Notes: generated from the letters alone by a model not told the origin. 64,000 nucleotides of DNA from Pseudomonas viridiflava (GCF_900601905.1 NZ_UWFA01000416.1:806001-870000); one strand, 5' to 3'. Shown: positions 16,550 to 25,333, counted from the first letter of the stretch. Numbers and translations: made by a program.

Positions 16550-16557
16550 TTTTTCAC
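16550..16557 (+). promoter_or_regulatory. Candidate ColR-type box facing eptA
   Basis: TTTTTCAC on the plus strand, about 100 bases upstream of the eptA ATG. It faces opposite to the box pair at 16430-16448. The bases before it match the recalled ColR consensus poorly, so this is weaker than the other site. Confidence 0.25.
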
Positions 16558-16658
16558 AAAAATTTTATGGTCGCCTGCCTACAGTTCGCGGCATTGGAGA
16601 CCGCACTGCTGTTTGCAAGGTCGTCAGCGCTCCGTCACTTTTTGCAAGTAGAATCTTG

Positions 16659-18308
16659 ATGCTCAACCGCAAAGCAGTTCGCCCTGAAGTCGTGACTGTA
16701 TTAGCCAGTGCCTTCCTGTTGCTGGGTTTCAACTCCATCCTTTGGCAACACCTCTTCAAAATCACCACTACCGGCAGCTCAGGCGCGACGCTATCTATTG
16801 CCTTTGGGGTGATGATTTTATGCATCTTTAATATCACACTCACCTGGCTGGCCTTTGAGAAGATATTCAAACCCGTCATGACCGCCTTGTTCATGATCAG
16901 CGCCGGTGTCGCTTATTTCATGAACCGGTATGGCGTGTTGATCGACACGGGCATGTTGCGTAACTTCGCCGAGACCAACGCCACCGAAGTCTGGGACTTG
17001 CTGTCGCCCAAACTGTTTGTCTATCTCGGACTGTTAGGTGTTCTGCCCTCTTTATTACTATGGCGCACACCTGTTCATTATCAACGCCTGCATCGGGAGT
17101 TGATCAGCAAGACGCTGGTCAGCGTCACCTGCGCCGCGGTAATCACTGGCTTTGCCCTGCTCAATTATCAAGGGCTTTCATCACTGTTTCGCAACCACCA
17201 TGAACTGCGTTTGATGGTCGTACCCAGCAATTACATCGGGGCGTCGGTCGATTATCTGGGCGAACAGGTTCTGACCGCACGCAAGCCGTTCCTGAAGTTG
17301 GGCGAAGATGCGAAACTGAGTCCCGAATGGACGCAGCATTCGCGTAAATCCCTGACCGTGCTGGTGATCGGCGAAAGTGCGCGGGCCGAGAACTTTGGCA
17401 TCCTGGGCTACAACCGCGACACGACACCTCAGTTGCGCAAGGAAGATGGCCTGGTGGCGTTTACCGATGTTCATTCGTGCGGCACCGAAACCGCCGTATC
17501 GGTACCCTGTATGTTTTCCAACATGGGCCGCAAGAATTACAACGCTTCCACGGCAAAAAGCCGGGAAGGCTTGCTCGATGTGCTGCAGCGTGCAGGTCTT
17601 GAGGTCGTCTGGCGGGACAACCAATCCGGCTGCAAGGGCACCTGCGACCGTGTAATGGTGCAGGACGTCAGCAACTTGAAAGACCCGCAACTGTGCGCCA
17701 ATAAGGAATGCCGGGATGAAATATTGCTGCAGGGCTTGCAGAGTTTCATCGACCACCTGGATAAAGACACGGTGCTGGTGCTTCATCAAATGGGCAGTCA
17801 TGGCCCGGAATACTTCAAGCGTTACCCAAAAGAGTTTGAGCAGTTTACTCCCGTGTGTAAAAGCAACGCGCTGGACAGTTGCAGCCGGGAGAGTATCGTC
17901 AACGGTTATGACAATACGCTGCTGTATACCGACCATGTACTGGCCAGCCTGATTGATATCCTGCGCAGCAACCAGAACAAAGTCGACACCGCGATGCTGT
18001 ACCTGTCGGACCATGGGGAATCACTGGGCGAATACAATTTATTCCTGCACGGTACGCCTTACATGCTGGCACCCGACCAACAAAAGCATGTGCCCATGCT
18101 GGCCTGGTTTTCCGACAGTTATCAGCAGTCGTTTGCGGTTGACAGCCATTGCCTGATGAACAGCAGCAACAGCCCCTTGAGCCAGGACAATCTTTTCCAC
18201 TCGATGCTTGGCTTGCTGCAGGTGCAGAGCACCGTCTACGACCCTGCACTGGACATGTTCGCAGGCTGCAGAAAGGCCGGCAGCGACAGCGCTCTGGCCG
18301 CCCAGTAA
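16659..18308 (+). CDS. eptA: Lipid A phosphoethanolamine transferase
   Basis: Inner-membrane enzyme of the EptA/PmrC (MCR-like) family that adds phosphoethanolamine to lipid A phosphates, conferring cationic peptide and polymyxin tolerance. The product has 549 residues: five helices in the first 170 residues, then a periplasmic sulfatase-fold domain. Metal and nucleophile motifs are present: VIGESARAENFG, CGTETAVSVPCMF near 274-286 (catalytic Thr), YLSDHGESLGE and LHGTPY. Paired cysteines (CKGTC, CANKEC) are typical. ATG at 16659 is chosen over TTG at 16656. It is followed 70 bases later by a ColR-like regulator. Confidence 0.95.
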   Translation: MLNRKAVRPEVVTVLASAFLLLGFNSILWQHLFKITTTGSSGATLSIAFGVMILCIFNITLTWLAFEKIFKPVMTALFMISAGVAYFMNRYGVLIDTGMLRNFAETNATEVWDLLSPKLFVYLGLLGVLPSLLLWRTPVHYQRLHRELISKTLVSVTCAAVITGFALLNYQGLSSLFRNHHELRLMVVPSNYIGASVDYLGEQVLTARKPFLKLGEDAKLSPEWTQHSRKSLTVLVIGESARAENFGILGYNRDTTPQLRKEDGLVAFTDVHSCGTETAVSVPCMFSNMGRKNYNASTAKSREGLLDVLQRAGLEVVWRDNQSGCKGTCDRVMVQDVSNLKDPQLCANKECRDEILLQGLQSFIDHLDKDTVLVLHQMGSHGPEYFKRYPKEFEQFTPVCKSNALDSCSRESIVNGYDNTLLYTDHVLASLIDILRSNQNKVDTAMLYLSDHGESLGEYNLFLHGTPYMLAPDQQKHVPMLAWFSDSYQQSFAVDSHCLMNSSNSPLSQDNLFHSMLGLLQVQSTVYDPALDMFAGCRKAGSDSALAAQ

Positions 18309-18378
18309 CGGCAAACCGACACACTCATCAACACCCCTGGCCTGCAGCCTCGGGCCAGCAGAATAAAAAGAGCGGTCC

Positions 18379-19056
18379 ATGCGCATACTCGTTATCGAAG
18401 ACCACAAGGACATCCTGGCTAACGTGTCGGAGTATTTCACGCTCAAGGGCTGCGAAGTGTCGGGTGCCCAGGACGGCGTCACCGGGTTGCACCTGGCCGT
18501 TACAGGAAATTTTGACGCGATCATTCTGGATCTGATGTTGCCTGGGATGGATGGCAACATGGTCTGCCGACGTATCCGGGAAAATACCGGCCCCCATGTC
18601 CCCATTTTGATGCTCACCGCCAGAGATCAACTCGATGACCGCCTGACCGGCTTCAGGGTCGGTGCCGATGATTACATCGTAAAACCTTTCGCATTATCCG
18701 AGTTGTTCGCCCGGGTTGAAGTGGTAGCCCGGCGCTTCAAAGGCTTGCAACAAAACATCATCCAGGTGCATGACCTGACCTTCGATCTGGACTCGCTCGA
18801 AGTCAGACGCGCTGGCGTGCTGCTCAAGCTCAATCCGACCAACAGAATCCTGCTGGAACTGCTCATGCGCAAAAGCCCCGCAGTGGTCAGACGCAGAGAG
18901 TTCGAACACGCCTTGTGGGGGGATGCGCCTCCTGATACTGACAGCCTGCGGACCAGCATCTACATGCTGCGCAAAACCATCGACAAATCGTTCGATATTG
19001 CGTTGCTGCACACGGTTCACGGGATGGGCTACAAGCTTCAGGGCCCTCGTCAGTAA
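18379..19056 (+). CDS. ColR-like OmpR-family response regulator (no adjacent kinase)
   Basis: Two-domain response regulator of 225 residues. The receiver (1-118) has acidic pair ED, acceptor Asp51 in ILDLMLPGMDG, Thr in MLTARDQLDDRL and Lys in YIVKPFALSEL. The C-terminal winged helix includes LKLNPTNRILLELLMRKSP and the recognition part DTDSLRTSIYMLRKTIDK, with HTVHGMGYKL at the end. These segments are closest to ColR. ColR normally sits beside the kinase ColS, but no kinase follows here. In P. aeruginosa ColRS controls eptA in response to zinc (established), so control of the adjacent eptA is likely. Confidence 0.9.
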   Translation: MRILVIEDHKDILANVSEYFTLKGCEVSGAQDGVTGLHLAVTGNFDAIILDLMLPGMDGNMVCRRIRENTGPHVPILMLTARDQLDDRLTGFRVGADDYIVKPFALSELFARVEVVARRFKGLQQNIIQVHDLTFDLDSLEVRRAGVLLKLNPTNRILLELLMRKSPAVVRRREFEHALWGDAPPDTDSLRTSIYMLRKTIDKSFDIALLHTVHGMGYKLQGPRQ

Positions 19057-19106
19057 TACTCGTTCCTGAGGTATCCTCTACAAGCCCTCGGTCATGGAAC
19101 AGAACC

Positions 19107-19835
19107 TTGAACCCCTTCACCCCCGACCCTCCAGTGCCTGTGTTGCCTGTGTTGCCGGTATTAATAGAAACCCGCAATCTGAGCCGCCTGGATCACGCAG
19201 GGTGCAACCCGCTTCTGCAGGCCACGAACTTCAGGTTGCGGGGCGGCGACAAGGTCGCTATCACGGGCCCATCGGGCTCTGGCAAAAGTGTCTTCCTGCG
19301 CACCCTCGCCTTGCTCGAAGCACCTGATGGCGGTGATGTGCGATGGAATGATCAGGTGCTGACCAGCGCCATGATCCCAGGCTATCGCAGCCGCGTCAGC
19401 TACATCGCCCAGCGTCCTGCGCTCATTGAAGGCAGTGTCGAAGACAACCTTCGGTTCCCCTACAGCCTTGAAGTCTTCAAGGAGCAGACGTTCGACGTCG
19501 AACGGGCCTTGGCTATGCTGCATCAGGCTGGCAAGCCGAGAAGCTTCATGACCAAAATGGCGGCCGATCTTTCAGGCGGCGAATCACAGGTGATTTCATT
19601 GATCAGAGCTGTCCAGCTGGATCCGCAGGTGTTGCTGCTGGACGAGCCTACGGCGGCCCTGGATCCGAAATCCTCCCGAGATATCGAAAGCCTGGTCAAT
19701 ACCTGGTTCGCCACTGGCGGCCTTGGGACGAGAGCCTGCATCTGGGTTTCCCACGATCATGAACAGGCCCGGCGCATGAGCACCATCCGCCTCGAGATGC
19801 GCGCCGGGGTGCTGAGCACCGAGGGTGGCCGATGA
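19107..19835 (+). CDS. fetA: ABC transporter ATPase, FetA/YbbL type
   Basis: Cytoplasmic ATPase of a two-component ABC exporter, 242 residues. It has Walker A GPSGSGKS at 54-61, signature LSGGESQV, Walker B LLLDEPTAALD and switch His in VSHDHE. The start is uncertain. TTG at 19107 gives a proline/valine-rich leader PVPVLPVLPVL built on a short CCTGTGTTG DNA repeat, while later GTG or TTG codons just before IETRNL would give a more normal N-terminus. The stop overlaps the next gene by four bases (ATGA). FetAB of E. coli is linked to iron homeostasis and peroxide resistance; the substrate here is inferred. Confidence 0.85.
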   Translation: MNPFTPDPPVPVLPVLPVLIETRNLSRLDHAGCNPLLQATNFRLRGGDKVAITGPSGSGKSVFLRTLALLEAPDGGDVRWNDQVLTSAMIPGYRSRVSYIAQRPALIEGSVEDNLRFPYSLEVFKEQTFDVERALAMLHQAGKPRSFMTKMAADLSGGESQVISLIRAVQLDPQVLLLDEPTAALDPKSSRDIESLVNTWFATGGLGTRACIWVSHDHEQARRMSTIRLEMRAGVLSTEGGR

Positions 19836-20623
19836 ATTATCACAGCCTGTCCGCCACCGATATTGCCATCGCGGCGAGCCTGATACTGATCAACGGCGGG
19901 CTCAGCGTCGCCCTGAAACTGGGTCTGGAGCGGCAACTGATCTGGGCCGCGATTCGCAGCGTGGTCCAGTTACTCGCCATCGGTTACCTGCTGGGCTGGG
20001 TGTTCGAGTTCGCCTATTGGTACGTGGTGCTGCCGCTGATGTGCCTGATGACGCTGATTGCCGGGTTCTCCGCCGCCGGACGAGGCAAGCGGACCTACGC
20101 CGGGCGCCGTCTGGACAGTATCGTTTCGGTCTGGGGCAGCTCCTGGCTGGTGACCGTCATCGGCTTGCTGGCGGTGATGCGCATCGAGCCGTGGTACGAG
20201 CCACAATATGCGATTCCTATTCTGGGCATGATTCTGGGCAACACCCTGACCGGCGTGTCGCTGGCCATAGAGCGGATGATGCAGGAGCTGTCGTCGGGTC
20301 GCAGCACGGTCGAGATGATCCTGGCGCTGGGAGGGTCGCGCTGGGAAGCGGCGCAAATGGCCGCACGCCAGGCCGTCAAGGCAGGCATGACACCGACCCT
20401 GAATCAAATGAGCGTGGTCGGGATCGTCAGCTTGCCGGGCATGATGACCGGGCAAGTGCTGGCGGGACAGTCGCCTGTCGAGGCCGTCCGGTATCAAATC
20501 GTGATCATGTTCCTGATCGCCGCCGCTTCAGCGCTGGGAACAGTGGGTGCGGTGCTGTTGACTTACCGACGGCTGTTTTCGGCAGATCACCGGTTCATGG
20601 CACACAAGCTGATAAGTCGGTAG
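19832..20623 (+). CDS. fetB: ABC permease, FetB/YbbM type
   Basis: Integral membrane partner of the preceding ATPase, 263 residues with about seven helices. The family pattern is visible in AAIRSVVQLLAIGYLLGWVF, GNTLTGVSLAIERM, ALGGSRWEAAQMAARQAVKAGMTPTLNQM and VSLPGMMTGQVLAG. That last stretch is characteristic of the YbbM/FetB family and contacts the ATPase. ATG at 19832 overlaps the fetA stop. Iron efflux is the annotated role in E. coli; an organic substrate is not excluded. Confidence 0.88.
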   Translation: MNYHSLSATDIAIAASLILINGGLSVALKLGLERQLIWAAIRSVVQLLAIGYLLGWVFEFAYWYVVLPLMCLMTLIAGFSAAGRGKRTYAGRRLDSIVSVWGSSWLVTVIGLLAVMRIEPWYEPQYAIPILGMILGNTLTGVSLAIERMMQELSSGRSTVEMILALGGSRWEAAQMAARQAVKAGMTPTLNQMSVVGIVSLPGMMTGQVLAGQSPVEAVRYQIVIMFLIAAASALGTVGAVLLTYRRLFSADHRFMAHKLISR

Positions 20624-20712
20624 TGCTGCCAAGGCGCCGCCCCGTGCGCATTGGATCAAACGGCGCTAGAACCTGTCCCATCCTCACACATCACCCAAAG
20701 CTGGAGGTTTTC

Positions 20713-21552
20713 ATGAGCAACGCCCCTTACGTACCGCCCAGGGTCTGGCAGAACGAAGCACCTTCAGGCGGTGCGTTTGCCAGTATCAACCGGCCTGTCG
20801 CCGGGCCTACCCATGAAAAACAATTGCCGGTGGGCAAGCAGCCGTTGCAGCTTTACTCCCTGGCAACGCCCAACGGGGTGAAAGTCACGATCCTCCTGGA
20901 GGAGCTGCTGGCGCTGGGGCATAGCGGGGCCGAATACGATGCGTGGCTGATCCGTATCAACGAGGGCGATCAGTTCTCCAGCGGCTTCGTCCAGGTCAAT
21001 CCCAACTCGAAGATCCCGGCCCTGCTCGACCGCAGTGCGCAGCCCGAAATTCGGGTATTCGAGTCCGGCTCGATCCTGCTGTACCTCGCCGAGAAGTTCG
21101 GCGCATTGCTGCCCGAAGACGCTGCCGGACGTACCGAAACGCTGAACTGGTTGTTCTGGCAGATGGGCGCGGCACCTTATCTGGGTGGCGGTTTCGGACA
21201 TTTCTACGCCTACGCCCCGGAAAAAATCGAGTACGCGATCAACCGCTTCACCATGGAAGCCAAGCGTCAGCTGGACGTGCTCGAACAACGCCTGGCTCAC
21301 AGCCCATACCTGGCGGGCGATCAATACACCATCGCCGACATCGCGGTATGGCCGTGGTACGGGGAACTGGTGCGGGGCAACCTGTACTCGGCCGGCGAAT
21401 TTCTGGCGGTCGATGAATACCCACATGTACAGCGCTGGGCAGAAGACATTGCCCAGCGGCCTGCAGTGATCCGTGGCAAGCGGGTCAACCGCACCTGGGG
21501 CGATGAACAAGATCAACTGGCGGAACGGCATCAGGCGTCTGATCTGGATTGA
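20713..21552 (+). CDS. yghU: YghU-type glutathione-dependent disulfide-bond oxidoreductase (GST family)
   Basis: Cytosolic glutathione transferase relative of 279 residues that reduces disulfides with glutathione. The YghU subgroup shows an N-terminal extension (YVPPRVWQNEAPSGGAFASI), then the thioredoxin-like domain with LYSLATPNGVKVTILLEEL, NPNSKIPALLD and ESGSILLYLAEKFG. The all-helical domain follows (WLFWQMGAAPYLGGGFGHF, AGDQYTIADIAVWPWYG). The ATG is preceded by GGAGG 6 bases away. It is a monocistronic-looking gene ending in a REP pair. Confidence 0.92.
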   Translation: MSNAPYVPPRVWQNEAPSGGAFASINRPVAGPTHEKQLPVGKQPLQLYSLATPNGVKVTILLEELLALGHSGAEYDAWLIRINEGDQFSSGFVQVNPNSKIPALLDRSAQPEIRVFESGSILLYLAEKFGALLPEDAAGRTETLNWLFWQMGAAPYLGGGFGHFYAYAPEKIEYAINRFTMEAKRQLDVLEQRLAHSPYLAGDQYTIADIAVWPWYGELVRGNLYSAGEFLAVDEYPHVQRWAEDIAQRPAVIRGKRVNRTWGDEQDQLAERHQASDLD

Positions 21553-21590
21553 TTTCTGGCGCACGCCGCAATCTGAATGGGCGTGCTTGC

Positions 21591-21680
21591 GTGGGATCGG
21601 CTTCAGCCGGGAAGAGACCTATAGGTCGACTGCACAGGCCAAGGCAGCGCTGCCCCCTTCCCGGCTGAAGCCGATCCCAC
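21591..21680. repeat. Paired inverted REPs (BIME)
   Basis: Two identical 24-base REP units face each other, 21591-21614 and 21657-21680, with no mismatch. Each has an inner CGGCT-TC-AGCCG stem and a GTGGGATC head. The 42-base spacer contains the perfect palindrome GACCTATAGGTC at 21616-21627. The element lies between convergent-free genes (after yghU, before the MocR gene) and is a typical Pseudomonas BIME, non-coding. Confidence 0.85.
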
Positions 21681-21795
21681 TTATCGGTCCTCATCCTGGC
21701 AATCAGTCTGATCCGCTTTTGTCTGACTGTTTTGAGGCTGTTTTCAGTACAGCAATTCGCCCATCATGGTTGCCCGGCCCGCGCAGGCAACGCCC

Positions 21796-23205
21796 ATGAA
21801 ACGCTACGAAAAATTCGCTGCTGACATTGCTGAAATGATACGCAGCGGCCTGTTGGCGCCCGGCGAAAAAGTGCCGTCGGTGCGGCTGGCGAGTCGCACG
21901 TATGCGGTCAGCCCCTCGACGGTGTTCAAGGCGTATTACCTGCTCGAAGACCGCGGGTTGATTCAGGCGCGGGCGCGTTCGGGCTATTACGTGCGCGAGT
22001 GCTCGACCAGCAGCATGGTGGAGCCTGAGTTGGTCCGGCATGCCAGCGAAGGCACGGATGTGGATGTCAGCGAGTTGATCTTTTCCGTGCTGGCGTCCCT
22101 CAAGGACCCGGAGACCGTGCCCTTCGGCTCGGCATTTCCCAGCCCCTGGCTGTATCCGTTGCCGCGTCTGGCGAAGTCCATGGCCACCGCCGTTCGGCAG
22201 ATGTCACCGGCGGCAATCGTCAGCGACATGACCACCGGCAGCCCCGAACTGCGCCGCCAGATTGCCCTGCGTTACATGATCAGTGGCGTGCGTTCGCCCG
22301 CCAGCGAACTGGTGATCACCAACGGCGCCATGGAGGCGCTGAACCTGTGCCTGCAGTGCGTGACCCAGCCTGGCGACCTGGTGGCTATCGAAGCGCCGGC
22401 GTTTTACGCCTGCCTTCAGGTGCTGGAGCGGCTCAAGCTCAAGGCGGTGGAAATCCCGGTACACCCCCGCGACGGCGTGGACCTGCAGTCCCTGCAAGAT
22501 AGCCTCGAACGGCTGCCGATCAAGGCCTGCTGGTTCATGAGCAGCCTGCAAAACCCCTTGGGTGCGAGCATGACGCAGGCTAAGAAAGCCAGCCTGTACG
22601 AACTGCTGACTACTCACGACATCCCGCTAATCGAAGACGATGTGTATGCGGAGCTGTATTTCGGCACCCAGGCACCCAATCCGATCAAGAGCCTGGATCG
22701 CCTGGGCCTGGTGATGCATTGCGGGTCATTCTCGAAGAATCTCGCGCCGGGCTACCGGGTCGGCTGGGTAGCTGGCGGGCGCTATACCGAGCAGATCAAT
22801 CGCCTCAGATTGATGACCACGATTTCGCCGTCAGTGCCCGCTCAGGCCGCGATAGCCGATTACCTCAAGCACGGTGGCTACGATCGACACTTGAGGAAGT
22901 TGCGCGACACGCTGGAACTGCAACAGGGCGCGATGCTGGCGGCGGCCACGCGCTACTTCCCGGCAGGCACCCGAGTGACCAAACCCACGGGCGGCTATTT
23001 TCTGTGGTTCGAGTTCCCTGAGCAGGTGGACTCACTTCAGCTGTTTCAACTGGCTTTGGCCCAAGGCATCAGCCTGGCACCAGGGCCGATATTTTCAGCG
23101 AGCCAGCGGTTCCAGAACTGCGCGCGGCTGAATTACGGCTACCCCTGGGATGCGCGCAGCGAAGCGGCCATGGCCATGCTCGGGCGCATCATCGAATCGT
23201 TCTGA
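21796..23205 (+). CDS. MocR/PdxR-type regulator (GntR HTH fused to aminotransferase)
   Basis: Transcription factor of 469 residues from ATG 21796. Residues 1-70 form a GntR winged helix (MKRYEKFAADIAEMIRSGLL, VPSVRLASRTYAVSPSTVFKAYYLLEDRGLI). The rest is a fold-I aminotransferase-like domain: TTGSPELRRQIALRY, NPLGASMT, EDDVYAELYFG and the PLP lysine in SFSKNLAPGYRVGWV. PLP is probably a ligand or cofactor for sensing rather than catalysis. An upstream ATG at 21766 would add ten residues but spoils the usual MKRYE start. The regulated gene is not evident; neither neighbour is divergent. Confidence 0.9.
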   Translation: MKRYEKFAADIAEMIRSGLLAPGEKVPSVRLASRTYAVSPSTVFKAYYLLEDRGLIQARARSGYYVRECSTSSMVEPELVRHASEGTDVDVSELIFSVLASLKDPETVPFGSAFPSPWLYPLPRLAKSMATAVRQMSPAAIVSDMTTGSPELRRQIALRYMISGVRSPASELVITNGAMEALNLCLQCVTQPGDLVAIEAPAFYACLQVLERLKLKAVEIPVHPRDGVDLQSLQDSLERLPIKACWFMSSLQNPLGASMTQAKKASLYELLTTHDIPLIEDDVYAELYFGTQAPNPIKSLDRLGLVMHCGSFSKNLAPGYRVGWVAGGRYTEQINRLRLMTTISPSVPAQAAIADYLKHGGYDRHLRKLRDTLELQQGAMLAAATRYFPAGTRVTKPTGGYFLWFEFPEQVDSLQLFQLALAQGISLAPGPIFSASQRFQNCARLNYGYPWDARSEAAMAMLGRIIESF

Positions 23206-23217
23206 AGAAATCCTGGC

Positions 23218-24237
23218 TCAGGCCAGAAACTCGTTGTAGAACGCCAGGGTGGCGAGGTTTTTGTCCTTGGCTTCGAACATGATGTCGAAGCGGTCGAGAA
23301 ACTGCAGGGCGTAGCGGTTGGTCCAGCCGTTCCACATCTGCAGGCTATGGGCATAGAGGTCGCGCTTGTTGACCACCGCAAGCAATGCCTGCATTTCCAG
23401 CTTCTGCTCGGCACCAAAGCCCAGGGTCTGCAGGTGTTCCGGCGGCTGCGAGTAGTGCATGGCAGGCCGCACGCCGCGCCAGCTGTCCAGAATCCGCTGA
23501 ACCCGAGGGGAGTGCGCAGCAATGTAGTCGTTTTCGTGGATCCAGCAGTGGTGGATATCAAGCACCACCGGTGCCAGGTCTGCCAGCGCCAGGCAGTCAT
23601 CGACACCGTAGGCCTTTTCATCGTTTTCAAAGGTAATGCAGTTGCGCGCCACCTCGGACAAACGTGGCCAGATCGTGCGAATGCCCTCCCCGCCCAGACG
23701 CCCGGCGATGTGCAGGTTGCATTTGAAATCCTGAAAACTGACGCCGTAGCCCATCATCCTGATCATGTCGGCGTGGTACTCGAATTCGGCGATGCTGTTT
23801 TCGACCACGTCGGGCCGGTCCGAGCCCAGCACACAGTACTGGCCGGGGTGAAACGACAGGCGGATGTCCTGCGCCCGCGCCAACGCACCAATCGCCGCAA
23901 AACCTTCATTGAGTTGCCGCACAATGGCCGGGTCCTGATAGACGTGGCGCACATTGGGATGGCTGTAAAACGGCAGCAGGTCGCTGCTCAACCGCAGCAT
24001 TCGCAATGTGGGCGGCAGCTCGGCCACATACGCCAGCAACTGCAATTGGGCCGCGAGGTTGTGGGTGACCACCTCCACCAGTTTTTCCCGGGCCACGCTG
24101 GCGGCCACGCTGTCCATCCAGCGCAAGGTGGTGGTCCGTGGGTTGAACGGGCTTTCGATCAACTTCAACGCGCTGACCGACAGGTCGCGAACGGGGTGCC
24201 GATACTGGCAGGCAAAGCCGATTCGAGGATGGGTCAT
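23218..24237 (-). CDS. uvsE: UV damage endonuclease UvsE
   Basis: TIM-barrel endonuclease of the UvsE/UVDE family, which nicks 5' of UV photoproducts in an alternative excision repair route. The product has 339 residues from the ATG at 24237 (MTHPRIGFACQY). Metal and lesion-site segments are SSDLLPFYSHP, IRLSFHPGQYCVLGS, FENDEKAYGVDDCL, VVLDIHHCWIHEN and DIMFEAKDK. A longer frame to 24321 has no family similarity. It ends 12 bases from the convergent MocR gene stop. No LexA box was seen in front. Confidence 0.93.
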   Translation of the reverse strand: MTHPRIGFACQYRHPVRDLSVSALKLIESPFNPRTTTLRWMDSVAASVAREKLVEVVTHNLAAQLQLLAYVAELPPTLRMLRLSSDLLPFYSHPNVRHVYQDPAIVRQLNEGFAAIGALARAQDIRLSFHPGQYCVLGSDRPDVVENSIAEFEYHADMIRMMGYGVSFQDFKCNLHIAGRLGGEGIRTIWPRLSEVARNCITFENDEKAYGVDDCLALADLAPVVLDIHHCWIHENDYIAAHSPRVQRILDSWRGVRPAMHYSQPPEHLQTLGFGAEQKLEMQALLAVVNKRDLYAHSLQMWNGWTNRYALQFLDRFDIMFEAKDKNLATLAFYNEFLA

Positions 24238-24501
24238 GGAAATCCTGGTGTTCAAGGTGGGCAGGTTGAGGATGTAGACAGCGGGAACTCTGGCTTCGCT
24301 CATTGAGTCTTTTAGCTTCACTCAACGTTGTCATGCGGTGCCTGTGACAGGTCAAGAGAAAACGCCGACCGGTAGGCCTACTGGCGTGCGGCTTGCAAAG
24401 ACGACTGCAACTGCACCGGCACGACATTATTCTGACGCTGTAGCCACCCCCCCAGCTCATGGACGCAGCGATGCGCCGGATATTTATTCAGGAGATGTAC
24501 C

Positions 24502-24720
24502 GTGTCAACTCTTAGTGAAATCGCAGCGAACCACGCGAACACCGCTAAAGCCCTGCAAGCGCAAGCCGCCGCGTCACGGGAGGCCTGCACGCCCGTCGCC
24601 CAGCCCTGCGAGCCCGCCTTCAAACTGCCTGCCGCACCTGACGCCGGGCAGATGGCGCCCCACACCTTTGTCGCCAGCAGCGAAAACCGCAGCGCACACG
24701 CCGTGAGTCTTGCGTACTGA
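24502..24720 (+). CDS. Small Ala-rich protein (72 aa), unknown
   Basis: Not recognised. GTG start with an AGGAG ribosome site 7 bases upstream, which is strong support for translation. The product is Ala-rich and hydrophilic (LSEIAANHANTAKALQAQAAA), with two cysteines and a C-terminal SLAY. It lies divergent from uvsE and 1 base before the GTG of the next small gene, so the two are probably translationally coupled. Confidence 0.55.
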   Translation: MSTLSEIAANHANTAKALQAQAAASREACTPVAQPCEPAFKLPAAPDAGQMAPHTFVASSENRSAHAVSLAY

Positions 24721-24721
24721 G

Positions 24722-25069
24722 GTGGGGCGATCACTGGAAACATCCGCTGCCGTGAGTCACCAGCCCCTCACGGCGCGGGAAGTCTGCCAGGTACTGCGCG
24801 ATATTGCGCTGGGGGTTCGGCTCATGCGCCGCAGTGCCGCGCCGCCGATGTCCGGCGTGGCGGGTGAATACACCTTTGTGCAAGCCGACGGCTGGGTCCT
24901 CGCACTGTGCACAGCGGACGCCGAGTTGATCGGTTGCCAGGCTTGTCAGTCACCTGACGGGCGTTGCGGCTCTGACGAAATATGGCAACGCTATGGCACC
25001 GACCCCGTGCATTTGCTCAGCACCTGGGAACTGGGGCAAGTGCGCCGGTTGCTGAGCGCTTTGCAGTAA
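24722..25069 (+). CDS. Small conserved Pseudomonas-type protein (115 aa)
   Basis: Resembles a family of small Pseudomonas proteins of unknown function with REVCQVLRDIALGVRLMRR near the N-terminus, a central VQADGWVLALCTADAELIGC, a CxxC-like CQAC-SPDGRCG part, and the ending RYGTDPVHLLSTWELGQVRR. The cysteines could bind metal. The GTG at 24722 is chosen because it lies just behind the stop of the preceding small gene; TTG at 24710 and GTG at 24752 are alternatives. No function is known to me. Confidence 0.65.
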   Translation: MGRSLETSAAVSHQPLTAREVCQVLRDIALGVRLMRRSAAPPMSGVAGEYTFVQADGWVLALCTADAELIGCQACQSPDGRCGSDEIWQRYGTDPVHLLSTWELGQVRRLLSALQ

Positions 25070-25138
25070 CCGGGAGGTAAACGAGCCCGGGGTTGTGTGA
25101 TAATCGGCGCCTCATTTAATTCCAGCAGAGCACTGCGC

Positions 25139-25333
25139 ATGTCCTACCGGGCACCCCGGGACCTGGCCCTCGACCTTGCACTTTCCACCCTGCTGGAAAC
25201 CCAGGTGCGCGAGGGTCATTACCAGAGCGTCGAAGAGGCGCGCCAGGCAGTCCTGCGAATCACCCAGAACAACCCGGCCGGGGCTCGGGATGTCAGCGCC
25301 GAGCAGGCGGGCGAAACCGCGTTGCACGACTAA
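25139..25333 (+). CDS. Small protein directly preceding hybrid kinase (64 aa)
   Basis: Function unknown. ATG at 25139, product MSYRAPRDLALDLALSTLLE and onward, mostly helical, with LLETQVREGHYQSVEEARQAVLRI, a spacing pattern somewhat like ParD-type antitoxins. No toxin gene is next to it. Its TAA at 25331-25333 is immediately followed by the ATG of the hybrid kinase, so translation is likely coupled and the protein may belong to that signalling unit. A start upstream at 25097 lacks support. Confidence 0.55.
   Translation: MSYRAPRDLALDLALSTLLETQVREGHYQSVEEARQAVLRITQNNPAGARDVSAEQAGETALHD

Larger units (their letters stand above)
16326..16658. other. AT-rich divergent promoter region of the LPS-modification locus
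   Basis: About 330 bases separate the leftward phosphatase operon from eptA. No gene is visible. The region is clearly AT-richer than its surroundings (16400-16570) and carries candidate ColR-type boxes facing both ways, annotated separately. It must hold both promoters. Confidence 0.55.

Noticed and set aside
19825..21552. 575-codon frame spanning the fetB region and yghU
   Set aside because: The upstream part is an out-of-frame reading of fetB; the real yghU starts at 20713 with its own ribosome site.
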